A stretch of DNA of 64,000 nt from Streptomyces lateritius. Its GTDB lineage: Bacteria > Actinomycetota > Actinomycetes > Streptomycetales > Streptomycetaceae. Shown in pieces: positions 1-7,668 of this stretch. Each line of letters opens with the position of its first letter. Position 1 is the stretch's first letter. The stretch spans positions 203,578-267,577 of the forward strand of contig NZ_BMTO01000006.1 in NCBI RefSeq assembly GCF_014649715.1, given 5' to 3'. The position numbers and the translations under genes were made by a program. Under the pieces are notes generated by a model. That model did no database searches. It was not told where the DNA came from and saw only the letters and a list, made by a program, of their open reading frames with translations.

Positions 1-273
1 CCCCGTACGGCGGACCGGGCTCGCCGCGACGGTCACGACGACGGCGAAACGCTCCTTCTCGGTCCCGCTCGCGTCGGACTTTATGGACGGCTCGTCGCCG
101 TGGCCCATCGACCCGTGCTGGACGGTCCCGTCCGCCGCCGTGCCCACCTGCATCAGCCAGCGGGCTCCGGTGAACGCCTCGTCCAGTCCGTACCAGGGGA
201 ACTCCGCGCGCAGATAGCCTTCGGCGGTGCGCCGGGTCGCGGGCGGTCCCTCCACCCGACTCGTCGTCTCCAT
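1..273 (-). CDS. Hypothetical protein, 5' part only (runs off left edge)
   Basis: An open minus-strand frame starts at an ATG (271-273) and stays open for 91 codons to the window edge. AGGAGG sits 8 bases upstream of the start. Codon third positions are GC-rich as in neighbouring genes. The visible product is soluble, begins METTSRVEGPP and has an aromatic patch (EFPWYGLDEAF) near residues 24-34. I see no signal peptide, membrane segment or known domain. It lies downstream of tatB on the same strand and may share its transcript. The function is not recognised. Confidence 0.7.
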   Translation of the reverse strand, partial: METTSRVEGPPATRRTAEGYLRAEFPWYGLDEAFTGARWLMQVGTAADGTVQHGSMGHGDEPSIKSDASGTEKERFAVVVTVAASPVRRTG

Positions 274-366
274 CTCGGCCGCCTCCTCGTTCCGTCGTGC
301 CCGCGTCGGCGGACAACAGATGGAGGATAGCCACCGACCCGCGTCAGGTCGTGTCAGCGCAGGTGG

Positions 367-831
367 TCAGGTCGCGTCGGAGTCGTACGGCGGACGCTCG
401 CCGGCGTCCGGCTTGTCCTGCTTCTTGAGGAGGTCGGGCGAGCCGTTGACCGCCGCCGGAACGGAGGACGCGGCAGCGGCGGAGGGCACGGACGAACCCG
501 TCTCACGGCCGTGCACCGCGTCGGCGACGTCGTTCATCTCCTTCTTGAGGTCGAAGCTGCTGCGCAGCTCCTTCAACTCGTTGAAGTCCTCGTTCCCCTC
601 CAGCTGCTTGCGGAGGAACGTCTTCGGGTTCAGGTCCTCGAACTCGAAGTCCTTGAACTCCGGCCCCAGCTCGGTGCGGATGTCCTGCTTCGCGCTCTCC
701 GAGAAGTCGCGGACCTTGCGGACGAAGCGCGAGACGTCCTGGATGACCTTCGGCAGCTTCTCCGGGCCGAAAATGAGCACGGCGAGGACCACGAGCGTCA
801 CGAGCTCGAGTATGCCTAGGTCGTTGAACAC
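367..831 (-). CDS. tatB: Sec-independent protein translocase TatB
   Basis: Predicted TatB subunit of the twin-arginine translocase, which with TatC forms the receptor for folded Tat substrates at the cytoplasmic membrane. The 154-residue product has the family layout: one N-terminal membrane helix (about residues 4-22), the hinge GPEKLPKV, an amphipathic helix, then a charged and disordered tail. The GTG at 829-831 is chosen because AAGGAG lies 8 bases upstream. The frame is open for 28 more codons upstream, but that stretch covers the htrA-tatB hairpin and does not look coding. It follows sigma factor, anti-sigma and HtrA genes, the same order as sigE-rseA-htrA-tatB of mycobacteria. A hairpin between htrA and tatB suggests partly independent transcription. 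Confidence 0.93.
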   Translation of the reverse strand: MFNDLGILELVTLVVLAVLIFGPEKLPKVIQDVSRFVRKVRDFSESAKQDIRTELGPEFKDFEFEDLNPKTFLRKQLEGNEDFNELKELRSSFDLKKEMNDVADAVHGRETGSSVPSAAAASSVPAAVNGSPDLLKKQDKPDAGERPPYDSDAT

Positions 832-869
832 CTTGCTGCTCCTTACACGGGGTCCGGGGCCCGCACCAC

Positions 870-899
870 GGTACCCGCCGAAACAGCCGGGCGGGTACC
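870..899 (-). terminator. Hairpin between htrA and tatB
   Basis: Perfect 10-bp inverted repeat (GGTACCCGCC at 870-879, its complement at 890-899) with a 10-base loop. It lies between the htrA stop and the tatB ribosome site. There is no U-tract, as is usual for Streptomyces. It may be an attenuator or terminator that limits read-through into tatB. Confidence 0.55.
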
Positions 900-922
900 T
901 CGCGGCGTCCCCCACATGGCGC

Positions 923-2602
923 TCAGTCGCCCTGCGAGGAACCGAGCGTCAACGTCTTGGTCTGCTCTTTGCCTCCGCGCACCAGCGTCAGCTCCAGCCG
1001 GTCGCCGGGACGGTGGGCGCGGATCTTCACGATCAGCTCCTCGCCGCTGTGGACCCGCTGACCGTCGACCTTGGTGATCACGTCGCCGGGCCGGATGCCC
1101 GCCTTGGCCGCCGGGCCGCCAGGGGTGACCGAGGCCGAGCCGTCCTTGCCCTTCTCACCGACGCGGGCCCCGTCGCCGTTGAACTGCATGTCGAGGCTCA
1201 CACCGATGACGGGGTGGGTGGCCTTGCCGGTGTTGATGAGCTCCTCGGCGACGCGCTTGCCCTGGTTGATCGGGATGGCGAAGCCCAGCCCGATGGAACC
1301 GGACTGGGCGCCGCCCTCGCCGCCCGAGCCGTCACCGGCGGCGCGGATGGCGCTGTTGATGCCGATGACGCGGGCCTTGGAGTCGACCAGCGGCCCGCCC
1401 GAATTGCCTGGGTTTATCGGGGCGTCGGTCTGCAAGGCGTCGACATAGCTGACGTCGCTGCCGTCGCCCTTCTCACCGCCGGCCGTGATGGGCCGTTCCT
1501 TGGCGCTGATGATGCCGGAGGTGACGGTGTTCTGGAGGTCGAAGGGGGCACCGATGGCGACGACCGGGTCGCCGACGCGGACGTTGTCCGAGTTGCCGAG
1601 TGGCAGGGGCTTGAGGTTCGAGACCCCGGTGACCCGGACGACGGCCAGGTCGTAGCCGCTGTCCTTGCCGACCAGCTTGGCGCTCGCCGTCTCGCCGCTG
1701 CTGAAGGTGACCGAGATGTCCCCGGAGGAGGCCGCCGCGTCGACCACGTGGTTGTTGGTCAGGATGTGGCCCTGGGTGTCCAGGACGAAGCCGGTACCGG
1801 TGCCGGAGGCGCCGCCACCGCTGACGTGGAGGGTGACCACGCTGGGCAGCGCGCTGGCGGCGATCCCGGCGACGCTGTCGGGGGCGCGCCCTGCGTCCTC
1901 GGGTCCCGCCTGCGGCAGCTCGACGGTGGTGATGCCGCCGTTGCGCTCGACGTAGGCGCCGACCGCGCCGCCGAGGACACCCGTGACGAGGGCGAAGACC
2001 AGTGCGCCCGCGAGCGCGAGCCCGCGCCGCGACCGGCGGGGCTTGGCGCCGGACGGCTCGGCCCCGAGGATCAGCGGGGCGCCAGGAGCCCCCCAGGGGT
2101 CGTACTGCACCCACTGCGCCGGCGCAGGCCCGGCGGGCGCGGCCTGCGGGACGGCCTGCTGCGGCGCCTGCGGGGGCACGGGCTGCGGGGGCACGGATCC
2201 GTGGGCGGGGGCTGCCACCGGCCGCTGGACGGGCGGTGCGGGCGCCCACGGGCCGGGCCCGCCGTAGGGCGGGGTCCGGTACTCGTCGGGCTCGTGCAGC
2301 GGCTGCGGCTGCGCCGGTACGGGAGCAGGGGCAGGAGCCTCCACGGGGACCGCCTCGACGGGAGCGACCGCCGCTCCTGCGACCGCCTCTCCTGCGACCG
2401 CCTCCACGGGGGCGTCGGCTGGAGGCACGACGACCTCCGGGGTCCGGGCCTCGCGGACGTCCGGGGCGTCGGGGGCCGCGGGCGCGGCCAGGGTGAAGTC
2501 GCCCTCGTCCACGGCCGGCGGCTCCGGTATGGGCGCCGACGGCGTACTCGTAGGCCGGCTCCACCACTTCGGCTTCTGGCCGGTGGGCTTCCCGTCGTTC
2601 AT
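923..2602 (-). CDS. HtrA-like membrane-anchored serine protease with PDZ domain
   Basis: Trypsin-like S1C protease of the HtrA/DegP family, predicted to act on misfolded proteins outside the membrane. The 559-residue product has a long Pro/Ala-rich cytoplasmic segment (1-190), one membrane helix (about 196-217), a protease domain with His285 (LTNNHVV), Asp318 (YDLAVV) and Ser401 (NPGNSGGPL), and a C-terminal PDZ domain (about 455-555). The ATG at 2600-2602 is preceded by GGGGAG. It lies 74 bases downstream of the anti-sigma gene on the same strand, which matches the sigE-rseA-htrA arrangement of Mycobacterium. A role in envelope stress, perhaps in anti-sigma turnover, is an inference from that context. 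Confidence 0.93.
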   Translation of the reverse strand: MNDGKPTGQKPKWWSRPTSTPSAPIPEPPAVDEGDFTLAAPAAPDAPDVREARTPEVVVPPADAPVEAVAGEAVAGAAVAPVEAVPVEAPAPAPVPAQPQPLHEPDEYRTPPYGGPGPWAPAPPVQRPVAAPAHGSVPPQPVPPQAPQQAVPQAAPAGPAPAQWVQYDPWGAPGAPLILGAEPSGAKPRRSRRGLALAGALVFALVTGVLGGAVGAYVERNGGITTVELPQAGPEDAGRAPDSVAGIAASALPSVVTLHVSGGGASGTGTGFVLDTQGHILTNNHVVDAAASSGDISVTFSSGETASAKLVGKDSGYDLAVVRVTGVSNLKPLPLGNSDNVRVGDPVVAIGAPFDLQNTVTSGIISAKERPITAGGEKGDGSDVSYVDALQTDAPINPGNSGGPLVDSKARVIGINSAIRAAGDGSGGEGGAQSGSIGLGFAIPINQGKRVAEELINTGKATHPVIGVSLDMQFNGDGARVGEKGKDGSASVTPGGPAAKAGIRPGDVITKVDGQRVHSGEELIVKIRAHRPGDRLELTLVRGGKEQTKTLTLGSSQGD

Positions 2603-2676
2603 GCTCTCCCCGCAACAGCTGGCCGGTCCGCGCCCCTGCGTCGGGCGCCCGTGCCTGGATTCAACCAGGTCCGGGC

Positions 2677-3624
2677 TCAGCGTTGTGAGGTGAGCGGCTT
2701 CGACGACGTGCTCGGGGCGGCGAACCCGGTCGGAGCCGGGGTTGCCGTGGGGCCGCCGAACGTGCCGAGCCCCGGTGCGACGCCCAGCTGCAGCGCCGGT
2801 CCCGTGGGACGTATGAAGGGAGAGAGCGCCAGCAGCGAGTGCGGGGCGGGGCCCTGGAGCCGGACGGCCACGGCGGGCGTCGCCTCCCCCGGCACCAGGG
2901 GGCCGGGCACCACGGTGCCGGGCGTCGAGCCGGCGCCGAGGGGGGTCGCCGAGGTCTCGGGAGCCGTGCGCTCCCCCGAGCGCTGACCCCTCCCGGTGGA
3001 CGTGCCGACGCCCGCGCCCGAAGCCGCACCCGGATTCGTACCGTTGCCGGCGCCGGTGGCCGCGGCCCGCAGCGGAGTCACGTTGTTACCCGTGCCCTCG
3101 CCGCGCGCGCTGCCGACCGTCGACTCCAGCGGCAGGGCGCCGCCGAGGGCGATGGCCGCGAAGGAGACGGCGCTGGCCGCCGCGATGCCGAAGCGTCGGC
3201 CGCGCCAGGACGAGCGGTCGTTCTCGGGCCGTGCGCCGACCTCGTGGATGCGGAAGCCGGTGTGCGGGGAGGCGGCCGCCGCGGTGGCGAAGCCGTCGGA
3301 CTTCACCCCGCGTGACGGGCCCAGGCCGAAGAGGTCGTCGAAAGGTCCCCCCCGTCGGTCTTCACCCCCCGGACCACCCGGCCCCCCCGGCAGCCCCTGG
3401 AGACGGGCGAGCAGCCCCTCCGAGGGCGGAGGGGGTGCGGTGGAGGCGAAGACGCTCTTCAGCCTGCGCTGGGCGTCGGCCTCCGCCTTGCATTTGGCGC
3501 AGGTCGCGAGGTGCGCCAGGACCCGCTCGCGGGCGTCGTGGCCCAGCTCCCCGTCGACGAGCGCGGCGAGCCGGTCCCCGAGGTGCTGCTCCGCGGGGGT
3601 CGGACCGGCAGGACTCGTACTCAC
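2677..3624 (-). CDS. Zinc-type anti-sigma factor (RseA-like), membrane-spanning
   Basis: Predicted anti-sigma factor for the adjacent ECF sigma factor. The N-terminal zf-HC2 domain carries the ZAS motif His38-x3-Cys42-x2-Cys45. One membrane helix lies at about residues 147-168. The extracytoplasmic C-terminus (about 145 residues) is rich in Gly, Ala, Pro and Thr. The GTG at 3622-3624 overlaps the sigma-factor stop as GTGA, so the two genes are likely translationally coupled. The frame is open much further upstream, but there it is only a shadow of the sigma gene. The product is 315 residues, longer than most ZAS proteins because of the low-complexity tail. Cognate pairing follows from the coupling and the mycobacterial parallel. 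Confidence 0.9.
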   Translation of the reverse strand: MSTSPAGPTPAEQHLGDRLAALVDGELGHDARERVLAHLATCAKCKAEADAQRRLKSVFASTAPPPPSEGLLARLQGLPGGPGGPGGEDRRGGPFDDLFGLGPSRGVKSDGFATAAAASPHTGFRIHEVGARPENDRSSWRGRRFGIAAASAVSFAAIALGGALPLESTVGSARGEGTGNNVTPLRAAATGAGNGTNPGAASGAGVGTSTGRGQRSGERTAPETSATPLGAGSTPGTVVPGPLVPGEATPAVAVRLQGPAPHSLLALSPFIRPTGPALQLGVAPGLGTFGGPTATPAPTGFAAPSTSSKPLTSQR

Positions 3625-4379
3625 GCCGTTCCGCCCTCCCAGCCGACGGTGGCCAGCGCGCGCTCCGCCCGGGCCTCGGGAGAACGGTGCTTCAGCGCCT
3701 TGCGCAGGTGGGAGCGGCCGCGGTGGATGCGGCTGCGGACGGTGCCGAGCTTCACGCCGAGGGTCGCGGCGATCTCCTCGTAGGAGAGTCCTTCGATGTC
3801 GCAGAGGACGACCGCGGCGCGGAACTCGGGCGCGAGGGTGTCGAGAGCCTGCTGGACGTCGGCGTCGAAGTGGGTGTCGTTGAACACCTGCTGCGGAGAG
3901 GGCTCGCGGCTCGGGAGCCGCTCGGCCGCGTCGTCCGCGAGCGCGTCGAACCGGATCCGCTGCTTGCGGCGGACCATGTCCAGGAAGAGGTTGGTGGTGA
4001 TGCGGTGCAGCCAGCCCTCGAAGGTGCCGGGCGTGTACGTCGACAGCGAGCGGAAGACACGGACGAAGACCTCCTGCGTGAGGTCCTCGGCGTCGTGCTG
4101 GTTGCCCGTCAGCCGGTAGGCGAGGCGATAGACCCGGCCACTGTGCGTGCTGACGATCTCCTCCCAGCTGGGCGGAGTCCACGCCTGCGATTCCGCATCC
4201 GATGCGAAGGTCGCCGTGGTGGGAGCGGAGTCGACGGTGTGGAAACGGTCAGCGGTGTCGGTCACGGATTTCGGCTCACCCGCCGACCTGAGAAGACGCC
4301 GAAGCCGTCCCCTCCGATCCACAGGCGCAGCCGCACCTCCCCTATCGGCTCTGGTGGTGTCCAGTGGAGCCCCTACCAT
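3621..4379 (-). CDS. sigE: ECF RNA polymerase sigma factor, SigE type
   Basis: Extracytoplasmic-function sigma factor with region 2 ([23 protein letters not shown] melting and -10 binding) and region 4 (helix-turn-helix around [17 protein letters not shown]). It is 252 residues from the ATG at 4377-4379, which has GAGGTGG close upstream. In-frame starts as far as 4517 would add 46 residues of poor coding quality. The first 75 residues are a variable extension. Overlap with the anti-sigma gene indicates coupling. By position and context this is the SigE of the sigE-rseA-htrA-tatB locus of actinobacteria. It is not the differently located S. coelicolor SigE of the cell-wall stress CseBC system. 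Confidence 0.92.
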   Translation of the reverse strand: MVGAPLDTTRADRGGAAAPVDRRGRLRRLLRSAGEPKSVTDTADRFHTVDSAPTTATFASDAESQAWTPPSWEEIVSTHSGRVYRLAYRLTGNQHDAEDLTQEVFVRVFRSLSTYTPGTFEGWLHRITTNLFLDMVRRKQRIRFDALADDAAERLPSREPSPQQVFNDTHFDADVQQALDTLAPEFRAAVVLCDIEGLSYEEIAATLGVKLGTVRSRIHRGRSHLRKALKHRSPEARAERALATVGWEGGTA

Positions 4380-4519
4380 AGCCACCTCGCCCGTTAGCTC
4401 CGGATAAGAATCTTTACGCGAATTTGGGGCCGGGGCACCGGCACCGCGCGTCGCGTCCTGCCCTCTGTGAACGCGCGGTCCCATCTGCGGGTTCCCGCGT
4501 GCAGCGGATACAGTCACCG

Positions 4520-5185
4520 TTGCGCCAACTACGGGGACAGGAGAGGGCCATTACCGCCAACCGGCAGACGAGCTGGGCGTTCGCCGACGCCTTTGTCGCC
4601 GAGGACGAAGCGCTGCGCTGGGCCCGTGACCGGGCCCGGGAGGCAGGGCTGCCCTCGGTGTCACCGGGCACCGGCGCCGCTCTGCGCCTGCTGGCCGCCA
4701 CGGCGGACGCGAAAGCGGTGGCCGAGATCGGTACCGGTACGGGCGTGTCCGGGATCTATCTGCTGCACGGGATGCGGCCGGACGGGGTCCTGACGACGGT
4801 GGATGTGGAACCGGAGCGCCAGCAGTTCGCCAAGACGGCGTTCCGGGCGGCCGGCTTCGCCGGGAACCGGGCGCGTTTCATCCCCGGCCGCGCCCTGGAC
4901 GTCCTGCCGCGGCTCGCGGACGGCGGATACGACCTCGTCTTCTGCGACGGGGACCGGCTGGAGTCCCTGGACTACCTCGCTGAATCGTTGCGCCTGCTGC
5001 GACCGGGGGGTGTGGTCTGCTTCGAGGGTGTCTTCGCGGACGGCCGCACGGTCGACGGGGCGGCGCAGCCGGCGGAGGTGCTGCGGGTACGGGAGCTGCT
5101 GCGAGCGGTCCGCGAGAGCCAGGAGCTGCTGCCGACCCTGCTGCCGGTCGGCGACGGCCTGCTGTGCGCGGTGCGGCGCGCCTGA
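4520..5185 (+). CDS. O-methyltransferase, SAM-dependent (Rv1220c-like)
   Basis: Class I SAM-dependent O-methyltransferase related to the catechol/caffeoyl-CoA family. It has the SAM loop [10 protein letters not shown], an acidic residue binding the SAM ribose (TTVDVEP) and the metal/substrate motif DLVFCDGD. It is divergent from sigE, as Rv1220c is in M. tuberculosis. The start is uncertain. The given TTG at 4520-4522 yields 221 residues but has no ribosome site. An ATT at 4550-4552 follows ACAGGAGAGGGCC, an excellent ribosome site, and would give 211 residues starting at [11 protein letters not shown], close to the mycobacterial N-terminus. No ATG or GTG fits between. The substrate is unknown. 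Confidence 0.9.
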   Translation: MRQLRGQERAITANRQTSWAFADAFVAEDEALRWARDRAREAGLPSVSPGTGAALRLLAATADAKAVAEIGTGTGVSGIYLLHGMRPDGVLTTVDVEPERQQFAKTAFRAAGFAGNRARFIPGRALDVLPRLADGGYDLVFCDGDRLESLDYLAESLRLLRPGGVVCFEGVFADGRTVDGAAQPAEVLRVRELLRAVRESQELLPTLLPVGDGLLCAVRRA

Positions 5186-5204
5186 GGCGCGGCCCACGGG
5201 GCCC

Positions 5205-5262
5205 GGGGCGATCGCAATCCCCGCGTGGGCCACGGGCCACGGGGCGATCGCATTCCCGCGTG
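5205..5262. repeat. Two direct copies of a 22-23 bp repeat with GCGATCGC core
   Basis: Positions 5205-5227 and 5241-5262 are near-identical (one substitution and one length difference). Each contains the palindrome GCGATCGC followed by CCCGCGTG. They lie between the convergent methyltransferase and DUF3117 genes, just before the shared terminator hairpin. No role can be assigned. Confidence 0.6.
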
Positions 5263-5274
5263 TCCGTAGAGACA

Positions 5275-5314
5275 CTCCTGCCCCGGCGCGGTGCGTACCG
5301 TGCCGGGGCAGGAG
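5275..5314. terminator. Bidirectional terminator hairpin between convergent genes
   Basis: Perfect 13-bp stem (CTCCTGCCCCGGC at 5275-5287 with its complement at 5302-5314) and a nested CGGT/ACCG in the loop. It lies between the convergent O-methyltransferase and DUF3117 genes and could serve both. Confidence 0.8.
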
Positions 5315-5336
5315 CGGACAATCCTGGCTTGTCGCG

Positions 5337-5504
5337 TCAGCCGACTACCTGCTTCAGGGCGTCGCCGAGGGCTTCGGCCTCGTCCGGGGTCAGCTCGACG
5401 ACAAGCCGACCGCCGCCTTCGAGCGGAACCCGCATGACGATGCCCCGCCCCTCCTTGGTCACCTCGAGCGGGCCGTCGCCCGTCCGCGGCTTCATGGCCG
5501 CCAT
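5337..5504 (-). CDS. DUF3117 small protein
   Basis: 55-residue protein of the actinobacterial DUF3117 family (MAAMKPRTGDGPLEVTKEGR start, then alternating strands and a short ELTPDEAEALGDAL helix). The function is not established. The ATG at 5502-5504 is preceded by AGGAAGG. The frame is open further upstream but without coding character. It sits convergent to the methyltransferase and divergent from the hydratase gene. Confidence 0.88.
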   Translation of the reverse strand: MAAMKPRTGDGPLEVTKEGRGIVMRVPLEGGGRLVVELTPDEAEALGDALKQVVG

Positions 5505-5824
5505 GCTCGTTCCCCTTCCTGAAACCAGCTCATCGTCAGCCGACGGCCCCTGAAGAGGAGCACACGTCACCGGCATCGAACACATTGCTTCCAGGTCATT
5601 ATCCCGCATCACAGGACCCGATGACCAACATCGGTTCGCATCGCTTGCGCAACGCGCTCCCGCAAAACCCCCTATTTCGGTGATCCGCCTGCGATACTTC
5701 GCCGCCACTTCAGCGCTTGTCTTTGACGCAGGTCACATGCACGGGGTGCGTGATCTCCGCCATGCTGGGGGTCCCGGCGAAGCCGGGGAGGGTCAGGGAC
5801 GCAAAGACGCGAAGGGAAGCCGCG
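5505..5824 (+). promoter_or_regulatory. 320-base divergent intergenic region with structured hydratase leader
   Basis: No gene is visible here. The half nearer the hydratase can fold. CAGGTCACATGCAC and GTGCGTGATC form a bulged hairpin. CCCGGCGAAGCCGGG forms a second one. GTCTTTG near 5718 can pair with CAAAGAC near 5804, enclosing both. The stretch GGGACGCAAAG just before the ribosome site (GAAGGGAAG) resembles the 3' core of the c-di-GMP-I (GEMM) riboswitch, but the matching 5' core (GGCAAAC) is not present. It is therefore called only a structured leader. The left part should hold the DUF3117 promoter. Confidence 0.4.
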
Positions 5825-6628
5825 ATGGCCGACACCGTGCTGTACGAAGTGAGCGACGGACTCGCCACGATCACGCTCAACCGGCCCGAGGCCATGAACG
5901 CGATGAACATCGAGGCGAAGGTCGCCCTGCGGGACGCGGTGGAGACGGCCGCGGCGGACGTGGCCGTTCGGGCGGTGCTGCTGACGGCCGCGGGCGACCG
6001 GGCCTTCTGTGTGGGCCAGGATCTGAAGGAGCACGTGGGGCTCCTGATGACGGACAAGGAGTCCGGCACGCAGGTCACCATGAACACGGTCCGGGACCAC
6101 TACAACCCGATCGTCAAGGCGCTGACCAGCATGAAGAAGCCGGTCGTGGCGGGCGTGAACGGGGTCGCGGCGGGGGCGGGCTTCGGCTTCGCGCTGGCGG
6201 CGGACTACCGGGTGGTCGCCGACACGGTCAAGTTCAACACCTCCTTCGCGGGTGTCGCGCTGACCGCCGACTCGGGCATGTCCTGGACGCTGCCGCGGCT
6301 GATCGGGGCGAGCCGGGCGTCGGACCTGCTGCTCTTCCCGCGCTCGATCAGCGCGCAGGAGGCGTACGACCTGGGCATCGTGAACAGGCTGGTCCCGGCC
6401 GCCGACCTGACCGCCGAGGCCACGGCCGTGGCCCGCACCCTGGCGGCGGGCCCGACGGTGGCGTACGCGGCCCTGAAGGAGTCGCTGGCGTACGGGGCGG
6501 ACCACTCGCTGGCGGAGGCCCTGGAGAAGGAGGACGAACTCCAGACGAAGGCGGGCGCGTCGGAGGACCACACGATCGCGGTGCGGGCCTTCCTGTCGAA
6601 GGAGAAGCCGGCTTACGTGGGCCGCTAG
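5825..6628 (+). CDS. Enoyl-CoA hydratase/isomerase family protein
   Basis: Crotonase-fold protein of 267 residues starting at the ATG at 5825 after GAAGGGAAG. The CoA-binding and oxyanion-hole segments are clear (AFCVGQDLKEH and the Gly-rich GVNGVAAGAGFG). At the catalytic position it reads LTADSGMSWTLPRL, with Asp where PaaG/DCI-type isomerases carry Asp, and without the paired glutamates of classical hydratases. An isomerase resembling PaaG (phenylacetyl-CoA pathway) is therefore as likely as a hydratase. No other phenylacetate gene is nearby. It is convergent with the glycosylase gene, 18 bases away. Confidence 0.9.
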   Translation: MADTVLYEVSDGLATITLNRPEAMNAMNIEAKVALRDAVETAAADVAVRAVLLTAAGDRAFCVGQDLKEHVGLLMTDKESGTQVTMNTVRDHYNPIVKALTSMKKPVVAGVNGVAAGAGFGFALAADYRVVADTVKFNTSFAGVALTADSGMSWTLPRLIGASRASDLLLFPRSISAQEAYDLGIVNRLVPAADLTAEATAVARTLAAGPTVAYAALKESLAYGADHSLAEALEKEDELQTKAGASEDHTIAVRAFLSKEKPAYVGR

Positions 6629-6646
6629 GCCGTGTCCGGGGGCTGC

Positions 6647-7234
6647 CTAACGGGCGCCCCGGGCCACGCAGTCGGCCACGTGGTCGTCGACCAGGCCGCA
6701 TGCCTGCATCAGGGCGTAGGCCGTCGTGGGCCCGATGAAGCGCAGGCCGCGCTTCTTGAGGGCCTTGGACAGGGCCGTCGACTCGTCCGTCACCGCCGGG
6801 ACGGCCGCCGTCGTCGGCGGGGCCGGGCGGGTCGCCGGGTCCGGGGCGTGGGACCAGATCAGGGCGTCCAGTTCGCCGGGGGCCCACTGCGCGAGCGTCT
6901 TGGCGTTGGCCATCGTCGCGTCGATCTTCGCCCGGTTCCGGATGATGCCCTCGTCCGCGAGCAGCCGCTCCCGGTCCCCCTCGCCGAACTCCGCCACCGA
7001 GGCGATCTTGAAGTCGGCGAAGGCCCGGCGGAAGCCCTCGCGGCGGCGCAGGATCGTGATCCACGACAGCCCGGACTGGAAGGCCTCCAGGCAGAGCCGC
7101 TCGAACAGGGCGTCGTCGCCGTGGACCGGCCGGCCCCACTCCTCGTCGTGGTACGTGACGTAGTCCGGCGCCGAGAGGCCCCACGGGCAGCGCAACAGGC
7201 CGTCCGGGCCGGGGATCGCCCCGCCGGCGGTCAC
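6647..7234 (-). CDS. tag: DNA-3-methyladenine glycosylase I
   Basis: Base-excision glycosylase removing 3-methyladenine from alkylated DNA. The 195-residue product has the Tag zinc-snap ligands: RCPW and YHDEEWG at the N-terminus, and HVADC at the C-terminus. It also has the helix-hairpin region around IIRNRAKIDA and FIGPTTAYA. The GTG start (7232-7234) overlaps the stop of the upstream DivIVA-like gene as GTGA, so the pair is coupled. Tag also lies between sigE and folP2/dapE in mycobacteria. Confidence 0.94.
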   Translation of the reverse strand: MTAGGAIPGPDGLLRCPWGLSAPDYVTYHDEEWGRPVHGDDALFERLCLEAFQSGLSWITILRRREGFRRAFADFKIASVAEFGEGDRERLLADEGIIRNRAKIDATMANAKTLAQWAPGELDALIWSHAPDPATRPAPPTTAAVPAVTDESTALSKALKKRGLRFIGPTTAYALMQACGLVDDHVADCVARGAR

Positions 7235-7614
7235 TGGGGCCCGTCCTTCCGCGGCGAGGGGCCCGAGTCGTCGCGGCCGCCCGCCAGGGCGGCCCGCAGC
7301 TCGGCGATCCGGGCGTCCCGCTCCTCGATCTCCGCGCCCAGGCGGCCGAGGACGTCGTCCACGTCCGCCATGCGGTAGCCACGCGCCGCAACCGGCAGCC
7401 GCAGCGCCTCGATGTCTGCGCGGTCGACCGGGCGGGTCGCCGGGAGGGGATCCACCAACTGCTCCGGTGCCACCTCGGGCAGCACCTCACTGTCACCGCC
7501 GCCGACCACCGCGAGAGTGACCGCGGCGACGACCACGACCATCGCGATCAGCAAGAACCAGAACACAGCGCGCCTCTCCCCGGAGTGGAAATCGTCCCGT
7601 GCCGATCGTGCCAT
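7231..7614 (-). CDS. DivIVA-domain small membrane protein
   Basis: 127-residue protein with one N-terminal membrane helix (about residues 16-37), an acidic linker, then a DivIVA-like motif (ARGYRMADVDDVLGRL) followed by a short coiled coil (residues about 90-112) and a charged tail. DivIVA motifs usually mediate polar or septal localisation. This short form is common in actinobacteria but has no assigned role. The ATG at 7612-7614 lacks a clear ribosome site. Coupled to tag and divergent from the FolP-like gene. Confidence 0.85.
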   Translation of the reverse strand: MARSARDDFHSGERRAVFWFLLIAMVVVVAAVTLAVVGGGDSEVLPEVAPEQLVDPLPATRPVDRADIEALRLPVAARGYRMADVDDVLGRLGAEIEERDARIAELRAALAGGRDDSGPSPRKDGPQ

Positions 7615-7668
7615 GCGCGACCGGCGGTTAGGGTCGCAGGCGAACGGACGCGAGGGAGGACATCAGGG

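Noticed and set aside
227-2986. 919-codon open frame on the plus strand
   Set aside because: Antisense to tatB, htrA and anti-sigma genes; the composition (Arg/Gly/Asp-rich) is the usual shadow of high-GC coding DNA and it has no domain.
4380-4517. 46-residue N-terminal extension of the sigma factor
   Set aside because: Non-coding composition and overlap with the divergent promoter region; ATG 4379 has the ribosome site.
5735-5760. CRP-type operator in the hydratase leader
   Set aside because: The TCAC...GTGA repeat has the wrong spacing for a CRP site and fits an RNA hairpin better.
5740-5824. c-di-GMP-I (GEMM) riboswitch
   Set aside because: Only the 3' core resembles the consensus; the GGCAAAC 5' core and tetraloop hairpin arrangement are absent, so it is kept only as a structured leader.
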